Assembly (NCBI RefSeq): GCF_027924405.1
Contig: NZ_AP026978.1
Span: 2,046,001 to 2,110,000 of the forward strand
Reading direction: 5' to 3'
DNA length: 64,000 nt
Source: Nocardia sputorum
GTDB taxonomy: Bacteria; Actinomycetota; Actinomycetes; Mycobacteriales; Mycobacteriaceae
How positions within the stretch are numbered: position 1 is the first letter of the stretch; each line of letters begins with the position of its first letter. Under the pieces are notes generated by a model that saw nothing but the letters and a program-made list of their open reading frames with translations, was not told where the DNA came from and ran no database searches. A program made the position numbers and the translations under genes. Positions 23,801 to 31,936 of the stretch are shown here, piece by piece.

Positions 23801-25797
23801 GCGTTACCCCCAGCCATGCGGTACGCGGCTGCCTCGCCTGCGCTCGGCCCGGCGCAGGGCTTCGGGCGGACGTCGTCCGGCAGCGTTCGATATGTGGCCT
23901 GCGCCCGCGCGGCGAAGACCTTGTTCTGTTCCATTTCCTCGATCGATCCGTCCAGCGCGGCGTCGATGACCCCGACCAGCTCCTGCGCGGAGAACGCGGT
24001 GCCCGCGATCTTCGTCCACGGTCGCACGTCGACCAGGTACTTCGCCCGCAACAGCGTGGCCAGCTGGCCGCCGTTCATCTCCGGCGCGACCACCACGCGA
24101 TAGCGGCGCAGCACGTCGCCGAGGTTGGCGGGCAATGGATTCAGGTGCCGTAGATGTGCCTGGGCGACCGGGACGCCGCGCCGCCGCGCACGCCGGCAGG
24201 CCTCGCCGATCGGGCCGTAGGAGCTGCCCCAGCCGATCAGCAGCAGTTCGGCGGCGTCGTCCGGATCGTCGACCGCGAGATCGGGGACGCCGATGCCGTC
24301 GATCTTGGCTTGGCGCAGACGGACCATGAGTTCGTGGTTGGCCGGGTCGTAGGAGATGTTGCCGCTGCCGTCGGCCTTCTCCAGACCGCCGATGCGGTGC
24401 GCGCGGCCCTTCGTGCCCGGGACGGCGAGCGGGCGGGCGAGGGTGTCGGGGTCGCGCGCGTACGGCTGGAACGGGTCGGCCTCGTCGCCTTCCGGTTCGA
24501 AGGCCGGGTCGATCGGCTCCAGCTCGCTCACTTCCGGAATGGCCCACGGCTCCGAGCCGTTCGCGATCGCACCGTCGGACAGCAGCAGCACCGGAGTGCG
24601 GTAGGTGAGGGCGATCCGCGCGGCCTCCACCGCGGTGGCGAAGCAGTCGGCAGGGGAGCGCGGGGCCAGCACCGCCACCGGTGATTCGCCGTTGCGGCCG
24701 TAGAGCGCCTGCAACAGGTCGGCCTGCTCCGTCTTGGTCGGCAGGCCGGTCGACGGTCCGCCACGCTGCACGTCGATCACGACCAGTGGCAGTTCCGTCA
24801 TCACCGCCAGGCCGATGGTCTCGCTCTTGAGCGCGAGTCCGGGACCGGACGTGCTGGTGACGCCCAGCGCGCCGCCGAGCGAAGCGCCCAGCGCCGCGCC
24901 GATCCCGGCGATCTCGTCCTCGGCCTGGAACGTGGTGACGCCGAAGTTCTTGTGCTTGCTCAGCTCGTGCAGGATGTCCGAGGCCGGCGTGATGGGGTAG
25001 GTGCCGAGGAAGACGGGCAACCCCGCGAGCCGGCCCGCGGTGATCAGGCCGTAGGCGAGCGCGGTGTTGCCGGTGATCTGGCGATAGGTGCCGGGCGGCA
25101 GCTTGGCGGGCGCGATCTCGTAGGTGGTGGCGAAGCTCTCGGTGGTCTCGCCGTAGTTCCAGCCCGCACGGAACGCCAGGATGTTGGCCTCCGCGATGTC
25201 CGGCTTGGTCGCGAACTTCTCCCGCATGAACTGCTCGGTGCCGCCGATCGGGCGCCCGTACATCCAGGACAGCAGGCCGAGAGCGAACATGTTCTTCGCG
25301 CGCTGCGCGTCCTTCTTGCCGACGCCGGTCGATTCGGTGGCGCCAAGGGTCAGCGAGGTCATCGGGACGCGGTGCACCACGAAGTCCGACAGTGTGTCGT
25401 CGGCCAGCGGGTCGGCGGGATAGCCGACCTTGGCGAGGGCGCGCTTGGTGAACTCGTCGGTGTTGACGATGACCGTGGCGCCGCGCGGCAGATCCTCCAG
25501 GTTCGCCTTGAGCGCGGCGGGGTTCATCGCGACCAGCACGTCGGGCTGGTCACCCGCGGTGAGGATGTCGTAGTCGGCGATCTGGATCTGGAAGGACGAG
25601 ACGCCGGGCAGCGTGCCTTGGGGCGCCCGGATCTCGGCGGGGAAGCTGGGCTGGGTGGCCAGGTCGTTGCCGAAGGCGGCGGCCTCATGGGTGAAGCGAT
25701 CGCCGGTCAGCTGCATTCCGTCGCCGGAGTCCCCGGCGAACCGAATGACGACCTTTTCCAACTTCGCTGTGCCGACATCGTTTTGGTGTGAAACCAT
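23797..25797 (-). CDS. korA: 2-oxoacid:ferredoxin oxidoreductase alpha subunit (fused gamma-alpha)
   Basis: About 666 residues: an N-terminal gamma-type domain (VVIRFAGDSGDGMQLTGDRF) fused to the alpha domain (TYPITPASDILHELSKH, then FQAEDEIAGIGAALGAS, STSGPGLALKSE). This is the usual arrangement of aerobic actinobacterial KorA. Together with KorB it oxidatively decarboxylates 2-oxoglutarate to succinyl-CoA. The ATG at 25797 has GAGGAAG upstream on the minus strand. It is the first gene of a two-gene operon. Confidence 0.95.
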   Translation of the reverse strand: MVSHQNDVGTAKLEKVVIRFAGDSGDGMQLTGDRFTHEAAAFGNDLATQPSFPAEIRAPQGTLPGVSSFQIQIADYDILTAGDQPDVLVAMNPAALKANLEDLPRGATVIVNTDEFTKRALAKVGYPADPLADDTLSDFVVHRVPMTSLTLGATESTGVGKKDAQRAKNMFALGLLSWMYGRPIGGTEQFMREKFATKPDIAEANILAFRAGWNYGETTESFATTYEIAPAKLPPGTYRQITGNTALAYGLITAGRLAGLPVFLGTYPITPASDILHELSKHKNFGVTTFQAEDEIAGIGAALGASLGGALGVTSTSGPGLALKSETIGLAVMTELPLVVIDVQRGGPSTGLPTKTEQADLLQALYGRNGESPVAVLAPRSPADCFATAVEAARIALTYRTPVLLLSDGAIANGSEPWAIPEVSELEPIDPAFEPEGDEADPFQPYARDPDTLARPLAVPGTKGRAHRIGGLEKADGSGNISYDPANHELMVRLRQAKIDGIGVPDLAVDDPDDAAELLLIGWGSSYGPIGEACRRARRRGVPVAQAHLRHLNPLPANLGDVLRRYRVVVAPEMNGGQLATLLRAKYLVDVRPWTKIAGTAFSAQELVGVIDAALDGSIEEMEQNKVFAARAQATYRTLPDDVRPKPCAGPSAGEAAAYRMAGGNA

Positions 25798-25907
25798 ATG
25801 CCTGCTTCACTTCCTCGTCGCTGAGAGGTGCCATCGCCAAACTACTCCGTCGAACGCGGTGCGCGCCTCCGAAGCGCGCGGACCGGCGAGATCCGGCGAG
25901 GATGGCG

Positions 25908-26924
25908 TCAGGCGAACAATGCCAGCTGCGCGCCGGTCGTGTGCGCGGTTTCGGGTCGTGTCTCCGGTTCGGCTTGCCCGCGGCCCGTCAAACCGTGCTC
26001 CGCCAGCAGCGGAGCGACCCGCGCGCGCAACCAGGCGGAGTACTCCGGCGTGACGTAGGCCCCGTGGCGGTACAGCTGGCGGTATCGCCGCAGCAAGGCC
26101 GGATGGTGCTCGGCCAGCCAGGACAGGAACCAGCCCCTGGTGCTGCCGCGCAGATGCATGGGGAACGCGACGGCCGAGTCCGCCCCGGCCTCGGCGATCG
26201 CGCCGAAGATCGCGTCCAGGTGGGCGCGGCCGTCGGTGAGGCACGGGATCACCGGTGCGACCAGGACGTTGACCGCGAATCCCGCTTCGGTGAGCGCGCG
26301 CACCAACTCCAGCCGGGCCCGGGGTGACGGCGTGCCGGGCTCCAGACTCCGGTGCAGATCCTGGTCCAGGATCGCGATGGACACCGCGAGGCTCACGCGC
26401 ACCTCGCGGGCGGCCGCGGTGAGCAGCGGAAGGTCGCGGCGCAGGAGGGTGCCCTTGGTGAGGATGGAGAAGGGCGTGCCGGATTCGGCCAGTGCGCGAA
26501 TGATGCCCGGCATCAACCGATACCGCCCCTCGGCGCGCTGGTAGGGATCGGTGTTGGTGCCCAGCGCCACCGGTTCGCGGCGCCAGGAGCGCCTGGCGAG
26601 CTCTTTGCGCAGCACCGCGGCGACATTCGTCTTCACCACGATCTGCGAGTCGAAGTCCCGGCCCGCGTCCAGGTCCAGGTACTCGTGGGTGCCGCGCGCG
26701 AAACAGTAGCGGCACGCGTGCGAACACCCGCGCATGGGATTGACCGTCCAGTGGAACGGCACGTTCGCGCCCTCGGGCACCCGGTTCAGCGCGCTCTTGC
26801 ACAGCACCTCGTGGAACGTGATGCCGTCGAACTCCGGCGTCTGCACGGTGCGCACCAGACCGGCCCGGGACAGCCCGGGCAAGGCGCCGTCCTCGGCGTC
26901 CAGGGTCTGGCTTTGCCACCGCAC
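25908..26924 (-). CDS. Radical SAM protein of the Rv2578c type
   Basis: About 338 residues. A CxxxCxxC iron-sulfur motif (Cys67, Cys71, Cys74 in GCSHACRYCF) is followed by radical-SAM-like segments: TNTDPYQ, FSILTKGTLLLRR-like, VSLAVSI and VLVAPVIPCLTD. It matches the actinobacterial Rv2578c family, distantly related to spore photoproduct lyase-like radical SAM enzymes. The reaction is not established. It follows the SDR gene by only 31 nt, and that gap holds a GAACA-TG-TGTTC palindrome. Confidence 0.85.
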   Translation of the reverse strand: MRWQSQTLDAEDGALPGLSRAGLVRTVQTPEFDGITFHEVLCKSALNRVPEGANVPFHWTVNPMRGCSHACRYCFARGTHEYLDLDAGRDFDSQIVVKTNVAAVLRKELARRSWRREPVALGTNTDPYQRAEGRYRLMPGIIRALAESGTPFSILTKGTLLRRDLPLLTAAAREVRVSLAVSIAILDQDLHRSLEPGTPSPRARLELVRALTEAGFAVNVLVAPVIPCLTDGRAHLDAIFGAIAEAGADSAVAFPMHLRGSTRGWFLSWLAEHHPALLRRYRQLYRHGAYVTPEYSAWLRARVAPLLAEHGLTGRGQAEPETRPETAHTTGAQLALFA

Positions 26925-26932
26925 ATCTTCAG

Positions 26933-26948
26933 TCGAACATGTGTTCTA
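26933..26948. promoter_or_regulatory. TetR-type palindrome just before the radical SAM gene
   Basis: GAACATGTGTTC (26935-26946) is a perfect inverted repeat GAACA/TGTTC around TG, 11 nt upstream of the radical SAM start in the 31-nt gap to the SDR gene. It resembles the two palindromes upstream of that SDR gene but its AAC-GTT spacing is 4 rather than 2. Confidence 0.45.
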
Positions 26949-26955
26949 TCTGCTG

Positions 26956-27960
26956 TCAAGCAATCTGCCTGGTGTCCGGCGGGGCGAGCCGGTCCGGGTC
27001 GGCGAAGAAGGCGACCAGGTCGCGCACCGTATCGTCGAGCGGGCGCGGCTGGTAGCCGAGTTCGCTCGCGGCCTTGCCGTGGTCGACGACCGGCGCGGAG
27101 ATCAGCGCGCCCAGCGCCGCCTTGGAGACGATGTCGGAGTTGAACAGCTTGCCGAGCGGCGCGAGCACCGGGATGACGCCGGACACCAGCTTGGGGGAGA
27201 TAGCGAACTTCGGGCCCCGCTTGCCGCCATGGGTGGCCGCGACGCGGCACAACTCGAGCATCGAGATCATCGACCCGCCGAGCAGGTAGTTCTCGCCGGT
27301 CCGGCCGTGCTCGCCGGCCAGGATCAGGCCCTCGGCGACGTCGCGCACGTCCACGAGATCGAATCCCCCGCCGATCATGGCCGGTACGCGCCCGAGCGCC
27401 GCGTCCTTGAGCGTCCGATTGATGCGCGACAGCGGCTTGCTGTAGTCCAGGGGGCCGAACACGCCGGTGGGGTTGCACAGCACGGCGTCCAGGCCCTGCT
27501 CGATCACCTTGCGCAGCGCGATCTCGCCCGCCCATTTCGACCGGTCGTAGACCGGCAGCGCGGGGTCGGTCGAGCGGGGCGCGTTCTCATCGATCCGGCC
27601 GCCACAGCTGTACTGGTTGAACGCGTGGATCGAGCTGGCGTGCACCATCCGCCGGGCGCCGACGGCCAGCGCCGCTTCGGCGACCACGCGGACGCCCTCG
27701 GTGTTCACCCGCCAGGCGAGATCGTTCTTCTCGGCCAGGGTGATGACGGCGACCAGGTGGTAGACCACCTCGGCGCCGCTCAGCGCGGCGCGCATCGACG
27801 CCGGGTCGAGCACGTCGCCCCGCAGCCAGGTGACACCGGGCGCCGCCGGCTCGGCGGGGATCGCCCGATCGATGGCCGTGACCTGATGGCCGCGCTCGGT
27901 GAGGAGGCGGAGCAGATTCGTGCCAAGGTAGCCGGCTGCGCCGGTCACTGCGACCTTCAT
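26956..27960 (-). CDS. NAD(P)-dependent epimerase/dehydratase (extended SDR, 3beta-HSD/DFR-like)
   Basis: About 334 residues. A Rossmann motif TGAAGYLG (6-13) and the SDR catalytic pair Tyr138-xxx-Lys142 in YDRSK, with Ser109/Ser110 upstream. Sequence style (VYHLVAVITL, NPTGVFGPLDY, FDLVDVRDVAEG) is that of the dihydroflavonol reductase/3beta-hydroxysteroid dehydrogenase group. The substrate is unknown. Two palindromes fitting the KstR consensus lie just upstream, which would fit a steroid- or lipid-related role; that is an inference. It is probably cotranscribed with the radical SAM gene. Confidence 0.88.
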   Translation of the reverse strand: MKVAVTGAAGYLGTNLLRLLTERGHQVTAIDRAIPAEPAAPGVTWLRGDVLDPASMRAALSGAEVVYHLVAVITLAEKNDLAWRVNTEGVRVVAEAALAVGARRMVHASSIHAFNQYSCGGRIDENAPRSTDPALPVYDRSKWAGEIALRKVIEQGLDAVLCNPTGVFGPLDYSKPLSRINRTLKDAALGRVPAMIGGGFDLVDVRDVAEGLILAGEHGRTGENYLLGGSMISMLELCRVAATHGGKRGPKFAISPKLVSGVIPVLAPLGKLFNSDIVSKAALGALISAPVVDHGKAASELGYQPRPLDDTVRDLVAFFADPDRLAPPDTRQIA

Positions 27961-27973
27961 GGGACAGAGAATA

Positions 27974-28004
27974 TAGAACTTGTTCTAATTTGCAACACGT
28001 TCCA
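27974..28004 (-). promoter_or_regulatory. Two tandem KstR-like operators upstream of the SDR gene
   Basis: TAGAACTTGTTCTA (27974-27987) and TGCAACACGTTCCA (27991-28004) both fit TnnAACnnGTTnnA, the operator consensus I recall for the TetR-family cholesterol repressor KstR. Their centres are 17 bp apart. The first is a complete palindrome except for its centre. The nearer site is 14 bp before the SDR start codon, well placed for repression. Confidence 0.6.
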
Positions 28005-28068
28005 GTTCTGTTTCGTCGTCCTGGCCCGCGCAGTGCGTTCGGGCTCGAAACTTGCCGGTCGGGTCGGC

Positions 28069-28074
28069 TATATT
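28069..28074 (+). promoter_or_regulatory. Candidate -10 box of the EspC-like operon
   Basis: TATATT stands out in a GC-rich background about 95 nt upstream of the EspC-like start. A good -35 is not evident at 17-nt spacing, so this is only a candidate. Confidence 0.35.
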
Positions 28075-28169
28075 GAGCGCAACCGTAGCGGCCCTTGCCG
28101 ATTCGGCAGGGCGCGAGCGGATCACAACTGCACGACGCGGATTCGTACGACGATGTGGGGGGCAACTCG

Positions 28170-28499
28170 ATGAGTGATCTCTCGGTAGAGACCGAAGCGG
28201 TCCGGGCGTTCGCCGCCACGAACGCCGGTATCGCCGGTGATCTCGCGGGGGCGGGCAATTTCGACGCGGTGCAGAACGTCGCCGCGCTCGTTCCGGTGTT
28301 CGGTCTGATCGGGGCGGACTACTTGGCGATGTTCGCCGCGGCGCAGGTGCTGCAGGCCAAGGACATCAACGACCTGTCGGCCAAGTACGCCAAGCTCTCG
28401 GATTCGGCGTTCAGCGCCGCCGCGGCCTACGACGCGGTCGACTGGTCCAACGCGGGCGCGCTCGGGTCGATCGCGGGCCAGATCGGGGGCGCGGTATGA
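28170..28499 (+). CDS. EspC-like small type VII secretion substrate
   Basis: About 109 residues, mostly helical. Its size, its hydrophobic and alanine-rich helices, and a C-terminal YDAVD (a YxxxD type VII export signal) followed by W-S-N-A-G recall EspC/WXG100-related proteins of Corynebacteriales. The start has a GGGGGG tract 7 nt upstream. It overlaps the large partner gene by 4 nt, the same small-plus-large arrangement seen for Esp and PE/PPE pairs. No ESX machinery genes are in the window. Confidence 0.65.
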   Translation: MSDLSVETEAVRAFAATNAGIAGDLAGAGNFDAVQNVAALVPVFGLIGADYLAMFAAAQVLQAKDINDLSAKYAKLSDSAFSAAAAYDAVDWSNAGALGSIAGQIGGAV

Positions 28500-30100
28500 G
28501 ACCGCTCGACAGCGGGGTCATCGCCCCGGAGGACCATGCCGTCGCGCACGCGGCCGAGCAGAACGTCGCCATCGGCCAGCAGTCCGTGCTGGACGCTCTG
28601 CACAACGCGCCGGCCCAGGGGGTGCCGGACCTGTCGTTGCCGCAGCTGCCCGAGGATCTGCCGCCCATCGAGCCGCCCGCGTTCGTGCTGTCGCGCAAGA
28701 TCTCCGATGATCAGCAGTCGGCAGGCGCCCTGCCCGGCGGTCTACCCGGGTTGAACGGCACGCCGGGCGCCGAGGATGTGCCCGGCATCCCGCACGAGGT
28801 GTCCGCGCTGCTCGGCGACACGAGTACCGCGGTGAATCAGATCGCGGCGCCCGCGGTCGAGGCGGCGGTCGATCAAGCGCACGGCGTGCTGAACGGAGCG
28901 CTCGCCGACGCGCCGAGCGCGATCGCCAGCACGGTGAACCAGGCGGCGGCAGCGGCAGGAACGCTGCCGCCCTTGCCCGCCGACCCGGTGGCCGCGCTGA
29001 TGCAGGGTGTCGCGGTCCCAGCGCTGCCCGGCGTCGACGTCCTGATGAAACCGATCCTGGACCTGCTGAGCAGCTTCGGCACCGGCGTCATCGGCGCGTT
29101 CGACCCGACCGCCATCCTGAGCCAATCCTCCAAGGTCATCGAGATGGCCATGCAGGTCGGCAAGGGCAGCATCGGCACGGTCGAGCAGTTGTGGCAGAGC
29201 CAGGCCGCGCGCAACGCCCAGGCCGCAGGCCAGCAGGCGAACGTGGAGGGGCAGCAGACCAGCCAGCGGGGCATCGACATCTCCGAACTCACCCAGCGCG
29301 CCGCCGCGGTGGTGCAGCAGGGCAACGCGCAGCTGCTGGGCATCGCCTCGTCGTTCGCCACCCAGGCGACCGCGCTGGCGCCGGTGATCCTGACTCCGCC
29401 CGCCCAGGCGACGTTGATCGCCTCGGCCACCGAACACCTCGGCCACGCCGTCAGCGTGGCCAACGCCACCCGCGGCGACCTGGCGGGCAAGACCGCCGAA
29501 CTCAGCGGCATGGTGCAGCAGCTGGTGGCGCCGGGCGGCGGCCCGGCGCCGCAGGAGGTCGCCCAGGCGCTGGCGGAGAACATCGGCCAACCGATCCTGG
29601 AACAGGCGCAGTCGACCGCGTCCGACACCGCGACGCAGGCGGCCGGTCTGGACTCCGCCACTCCGGGGACGTCGAGCCCCACGACCACGCCGTCGTCGGT
29701 GCACAGCCCCAGCAGCACCAGCCACGGCACCCCGAGCAGTCTGCTCGGCACCAGCCACGGCCGGCCCGGAAGTCCGAGCACGCCCTCGGTCCCCAAGGCA
29801 ACCGGTCTTCCCGGCAGTACGGTGCCGATCCGTCCGGTGGCGGGCGTCCCGGGCACTTCGCTCGGAACCGGCACACCCGCCGGCACCACACCCGCCGGAT
29901 CGAGCAGCTTCATGGGTGGCCCGGCCGCGGCGGGGCAGCGCAGCAACGACGAGGAACACTCCCGCACGGTGCAGCCGTACTCGAGCCCGACGGGGAACGA
30001 CGACCTCACCGGTCCGCTGGGCGAGTCCACGCCGGACGTGATCGGCGCGACGCACTCGGACGAGATCATCAGCTCGGACTACGAGCAGGATCAGTTCTGA
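28496..30100 (+). CDS. Large Ala/Pro/Ser-rich partner of the EspC-like protein
   Basis: About 534 residues, starting within the stop of the EspC-like gene. The N-terminal 80 residues are Pro-rich. The middle (about 100-370) is Ala-rich and helical (for example DPTAILSQSSKVIEMAMQVG). Residues about 380-480 are a low-complexity Ser/Thr/Pro/Gly linker. The end carries FMGGPAAAGQRSNDEEHSR and GESTPDVIG, which resemble the conserved C-termini of large actinobacterial type VII-associated proteins. I infer an exported EspA/EspB/PPE-like partner. No enzymatic motif is visible. Confidence 0.65.
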   Translation: MRPLDSGVIAPEDHAVAHAAEQNVAIGQQSVLDALHNAPAQGVPDLSLPQLPEDLPPIEPPAFVLSRKISDDQQSAGALPGGLPGLNGTPGAEDVPGIPHEVSALLGDTSTAVNQIAAPAVEAAVDQAHGVLNGALADAPSAIASTVNQAAAAAGTLPPLPADPVAALMQGVAVPALPGVDVLMKPILDLLSSFGTGVIGAFDPTAILSQSSKVIEMAMQVGKGSIGTVEQLWQSQAARNAQAAGQQANVEGQQTSQRGIDISELTQRAAAVVQQGNAQLLGIASSFATQATALAPVILTPPAQATLIASATEHLGHAVSVANATRGDLAGKTAELSGMVQQLVAPGGGPAPQEVAQALAENIGQPILEQAQSTASDTATQAAGLDSATPGTSSPTTTPSSVHSPSSTSHGTPSSLLGTSHGRPGSPSTPSVPKATGLPGSTVPIRPVAGVPGTSLGTGTPAGTTPAGSSSFMGGPAAAGQRSNDEEHSRTVQPYSSPTGNDDLTGPLGESTPDVIGATHSDEIISSDYEQDQF

Positions 30101-30125
30101 CGCGACGGAGGAAGGCGACCCGCCG

Positions 30126-30158
30126 CACCCGGCCCGAACGAGCGGTTCGGGCCGGGTG
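30126..30158. terminator. Perfect 14-bp hairpin between convergent genes
   Basis: Arms CACCCGGCCCGAAC (30126-30139) and its complement (30145-30158) enclose GAGCG. It lies between the large EspC-partner gene and the convergent secreted-protein gene and probably serves both. Confidence 0.8.
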
Positions 30159-30169
30159 ACCAGCGGGTA

Positions 30170-30703
30170 TCAGTCCTGAACGAACGAGTTGAGCAGTTTC
30201 CGGTAGAGATCGGCGAAGCGTTTGCGGGCGGCCTGCTGCTCGGCGCCGAGCCCGTCGGTGGTCTCCGGCGAGTACACCACCAGATGCACGTCGTCCGCGG
30301 GCGACTGCGGCATGTAGTCGATGATCCGGCTGCTCTGGTCGGTGGCTTTCGGCACGCCGAGGTCCGCCGCGGCGAGCGCTTTGGTCTCCGCCAGCGCAGC
30401 ACTCAGCACGTCGGACGGGATATGGCCGTCGATCCGCTTCGGGGGTGTCTCGGGACGCCGATCCGCGGCCACGGCATCGGGACTGCTGACCGCGCGGCCG
30501 TCGGCGAAGATCTCCAGCTGCGGGCGTAGATCCGTGCGGGCCTGCCAGCCGTCCGGAATGGTGGTCAGGGTGAACAGCGCCAGCGGCGCGGCGATCGGCG
30601 GTAGCGCACTGGGCCGGTCCACGGCCGGGTCGGCCGTGGCGGCGCCCGAGCCCGCCGCGACGATCAGCATCACAACCAGCAGAACGGCTTTCGTTACTCG
30701 CAT
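30170..30703 (-). CDS. Small secreted protein (Rv2576c-like position)
   Basis: About 177 residues. A signal peptide (RVTKAVLLVVMLIVAAGSG, cleavage near ATA-DP) leads into a domain with FTLTTIPDGWQARTDLRPQ, DGHIPSDVLSAALAE and VHLVVYSPE. I do not recognise a family. ATG 30703 is preferred because GGAAG is 9 nt upstream; ATG 30712 is also in frame. It lies next to the zinc peptidase gene, the same relative position as Rv2576c beside Rv2575c in M. tuberculosis as far as I recall. Confidence 0.7.
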   Translation of the reverse strand: MRVTKAVLLVVMLIVAAGSGAATADPAVDRPSALPPIAAPLALFTLTTIPDGWQARTDLRPQLEIFADGRAVSSPDAVAADRRPETPPKRIDGHIPSDVLSAALAETKALAAADLGVPKATDQSSRIIDYMPQSPADDVHLVVYSPETTDGLGAEQQAARKRFADLYRKLLNSFVQD

Positions 30704-30819
30704 CGATCCCATCTTCCGGTGCTGTCCCTGTCCGCCTGCGGCGCAGGCGAACTGCCGTAGATCATGACAGCGCGCCGGCCCTGGCGGGACTCGGCGCGCT
30801 GTATCGATCGGATCCGGTG

Positions 30820-31743
30820 CTACCGCAGACCGGACGGGTTGTTCAGGTCCGGCGCCGAGTAGGTGTCGCAGGCCCGGACCTGACCGGTCTTGTAGCCGGT
30901 GAGAAACCACTTCTGTCGCTGCGCGGACGAGCCGTGGGTCCACGCTTCGGGATTCACCCGGCCCTGGGCGGCGCGTTGGATGCGGTCGTCGCCGACCGCG
31001 GCGGCCGCCGAAAGCGCGTCATCGACGTCCTTGTCCGACAGCGGTTTCAGGAACGGCTGGTCGCTGCCCGGCGCCGGTTGCTTGTCCGCGAAATGGGCCC
31101 AGATGCCGGCGTAGCAGTCGGCCTGCAGTTCGGTGCGGACCGCGTCCGAGTCCGCCCCGCGCGGATCACGCTGCGCGCGCCCGATGTCGCCGAGCAGATT
31201 CTGGATGTGATGGCCGATCTCGTGCGCCACCACGTACTCCTGCGCGAGCGGGCCGCCGCTGGAACCGAAACGGTCCACCAGCTCCTGGAAGAAGGTGGTG
31301 TCGAAGTACGCGGTCCGGTCGGCCGGGCAGTAGAACGGCCCGACCTCGCTGGTGGCATTGCCGCATCCGGTCGAGGTGGCACCGGAGAAGAGCACGACCT
31401 TCGGCTCCGCGTAGCGCTTGCCCGCCTGCTTCGGCAGTTCGGCCGACCACACGGCATCCAGGCTCTGCGCGGTGAGCGCCACCCGGCAGTCGACGTACTT
31501 GTTGGCGTCCGCACCGGTCTTGCAGTGGCTCGGCGTGCCTGCCGTGCCCGGCTCGGTCTGGCTCTGGTCCGGCGAGCCGGTGAAGTTGCCGAGGATGGAA
31601 CCGGGGTCGCCGCCCAGCAGCAGCGCCAGCACCAGCACGATGAGTCCGCCCGCGCCGCCACCCAGCGCGAGCTTGCCGCCCATGCCGGGACCGCCGGACG
31701 ATACCCGGTCGGGGTCGATCTGCATGCCCTCGTTGAAGGTCAT
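30820..31743 (-). CDS. Neutral zinc metallopeptidase (YpfJ family)
   Basis: About 307 residues. An N-terminal Gly-rich cytoplasmic segment, one helix at about 32-47, then an extracytoplasmic domain with the zinc motif HEIGHH and downstream [12 protein letters not shown], which provides the third ligand. These are the hallmarks of the YpfJ/KPN_02809 family. It probably acts at the outer face of the membrane; substrates are unknown. The chosen ATG (31743) begins the conserved MTFNEG start; a longer frame upstream has no support. Confidence 0.9.
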   Translation of the reverse strand: MTFNEGMQIDPDRVSSGGPGMGGKLALGGGAGGLIVLVLALLLGGDPGSILGNFTGSPDQSQTEPGTAGTPSHCKTGADANKYVDCRVALTAQSLDAVWSAELPKQAGKRYAEPKVVLFSGATSTGCGNATSEVGPFYCPADRTAYFDTTFFQELVDRFGSSGGPLAQEYVVAHEIGHHIQNLLGDIGRAQRDPRGADSDAVRTELQADCYAGIWAHFADKQPAPGSDQPFLKPLSDKDVDDALSAAAAVGDDRIQRAAQGRVNPEAWTHGSSAQRQKWFLTGYKTGQVRACDTYSAPDLNNPSGLR

Positions 31744-31936
31744 CGTCGTCGCTTTCTCGCTCGTCCCCCGGGGCACCCAACCCTCGGTTGTCCGGGCACC
31801 GGGGACACACTCTCCCTCCGATACAGCTTGGCACGGGCGCGTCGATATCGGTTTCCACTCCGGGAATGTGTCTCACTACGATGGACTCGCACCTGGTCAC
31901 ACCGCGCCCGGTGCCAGAGTCGTCGAAAGGAACCCC

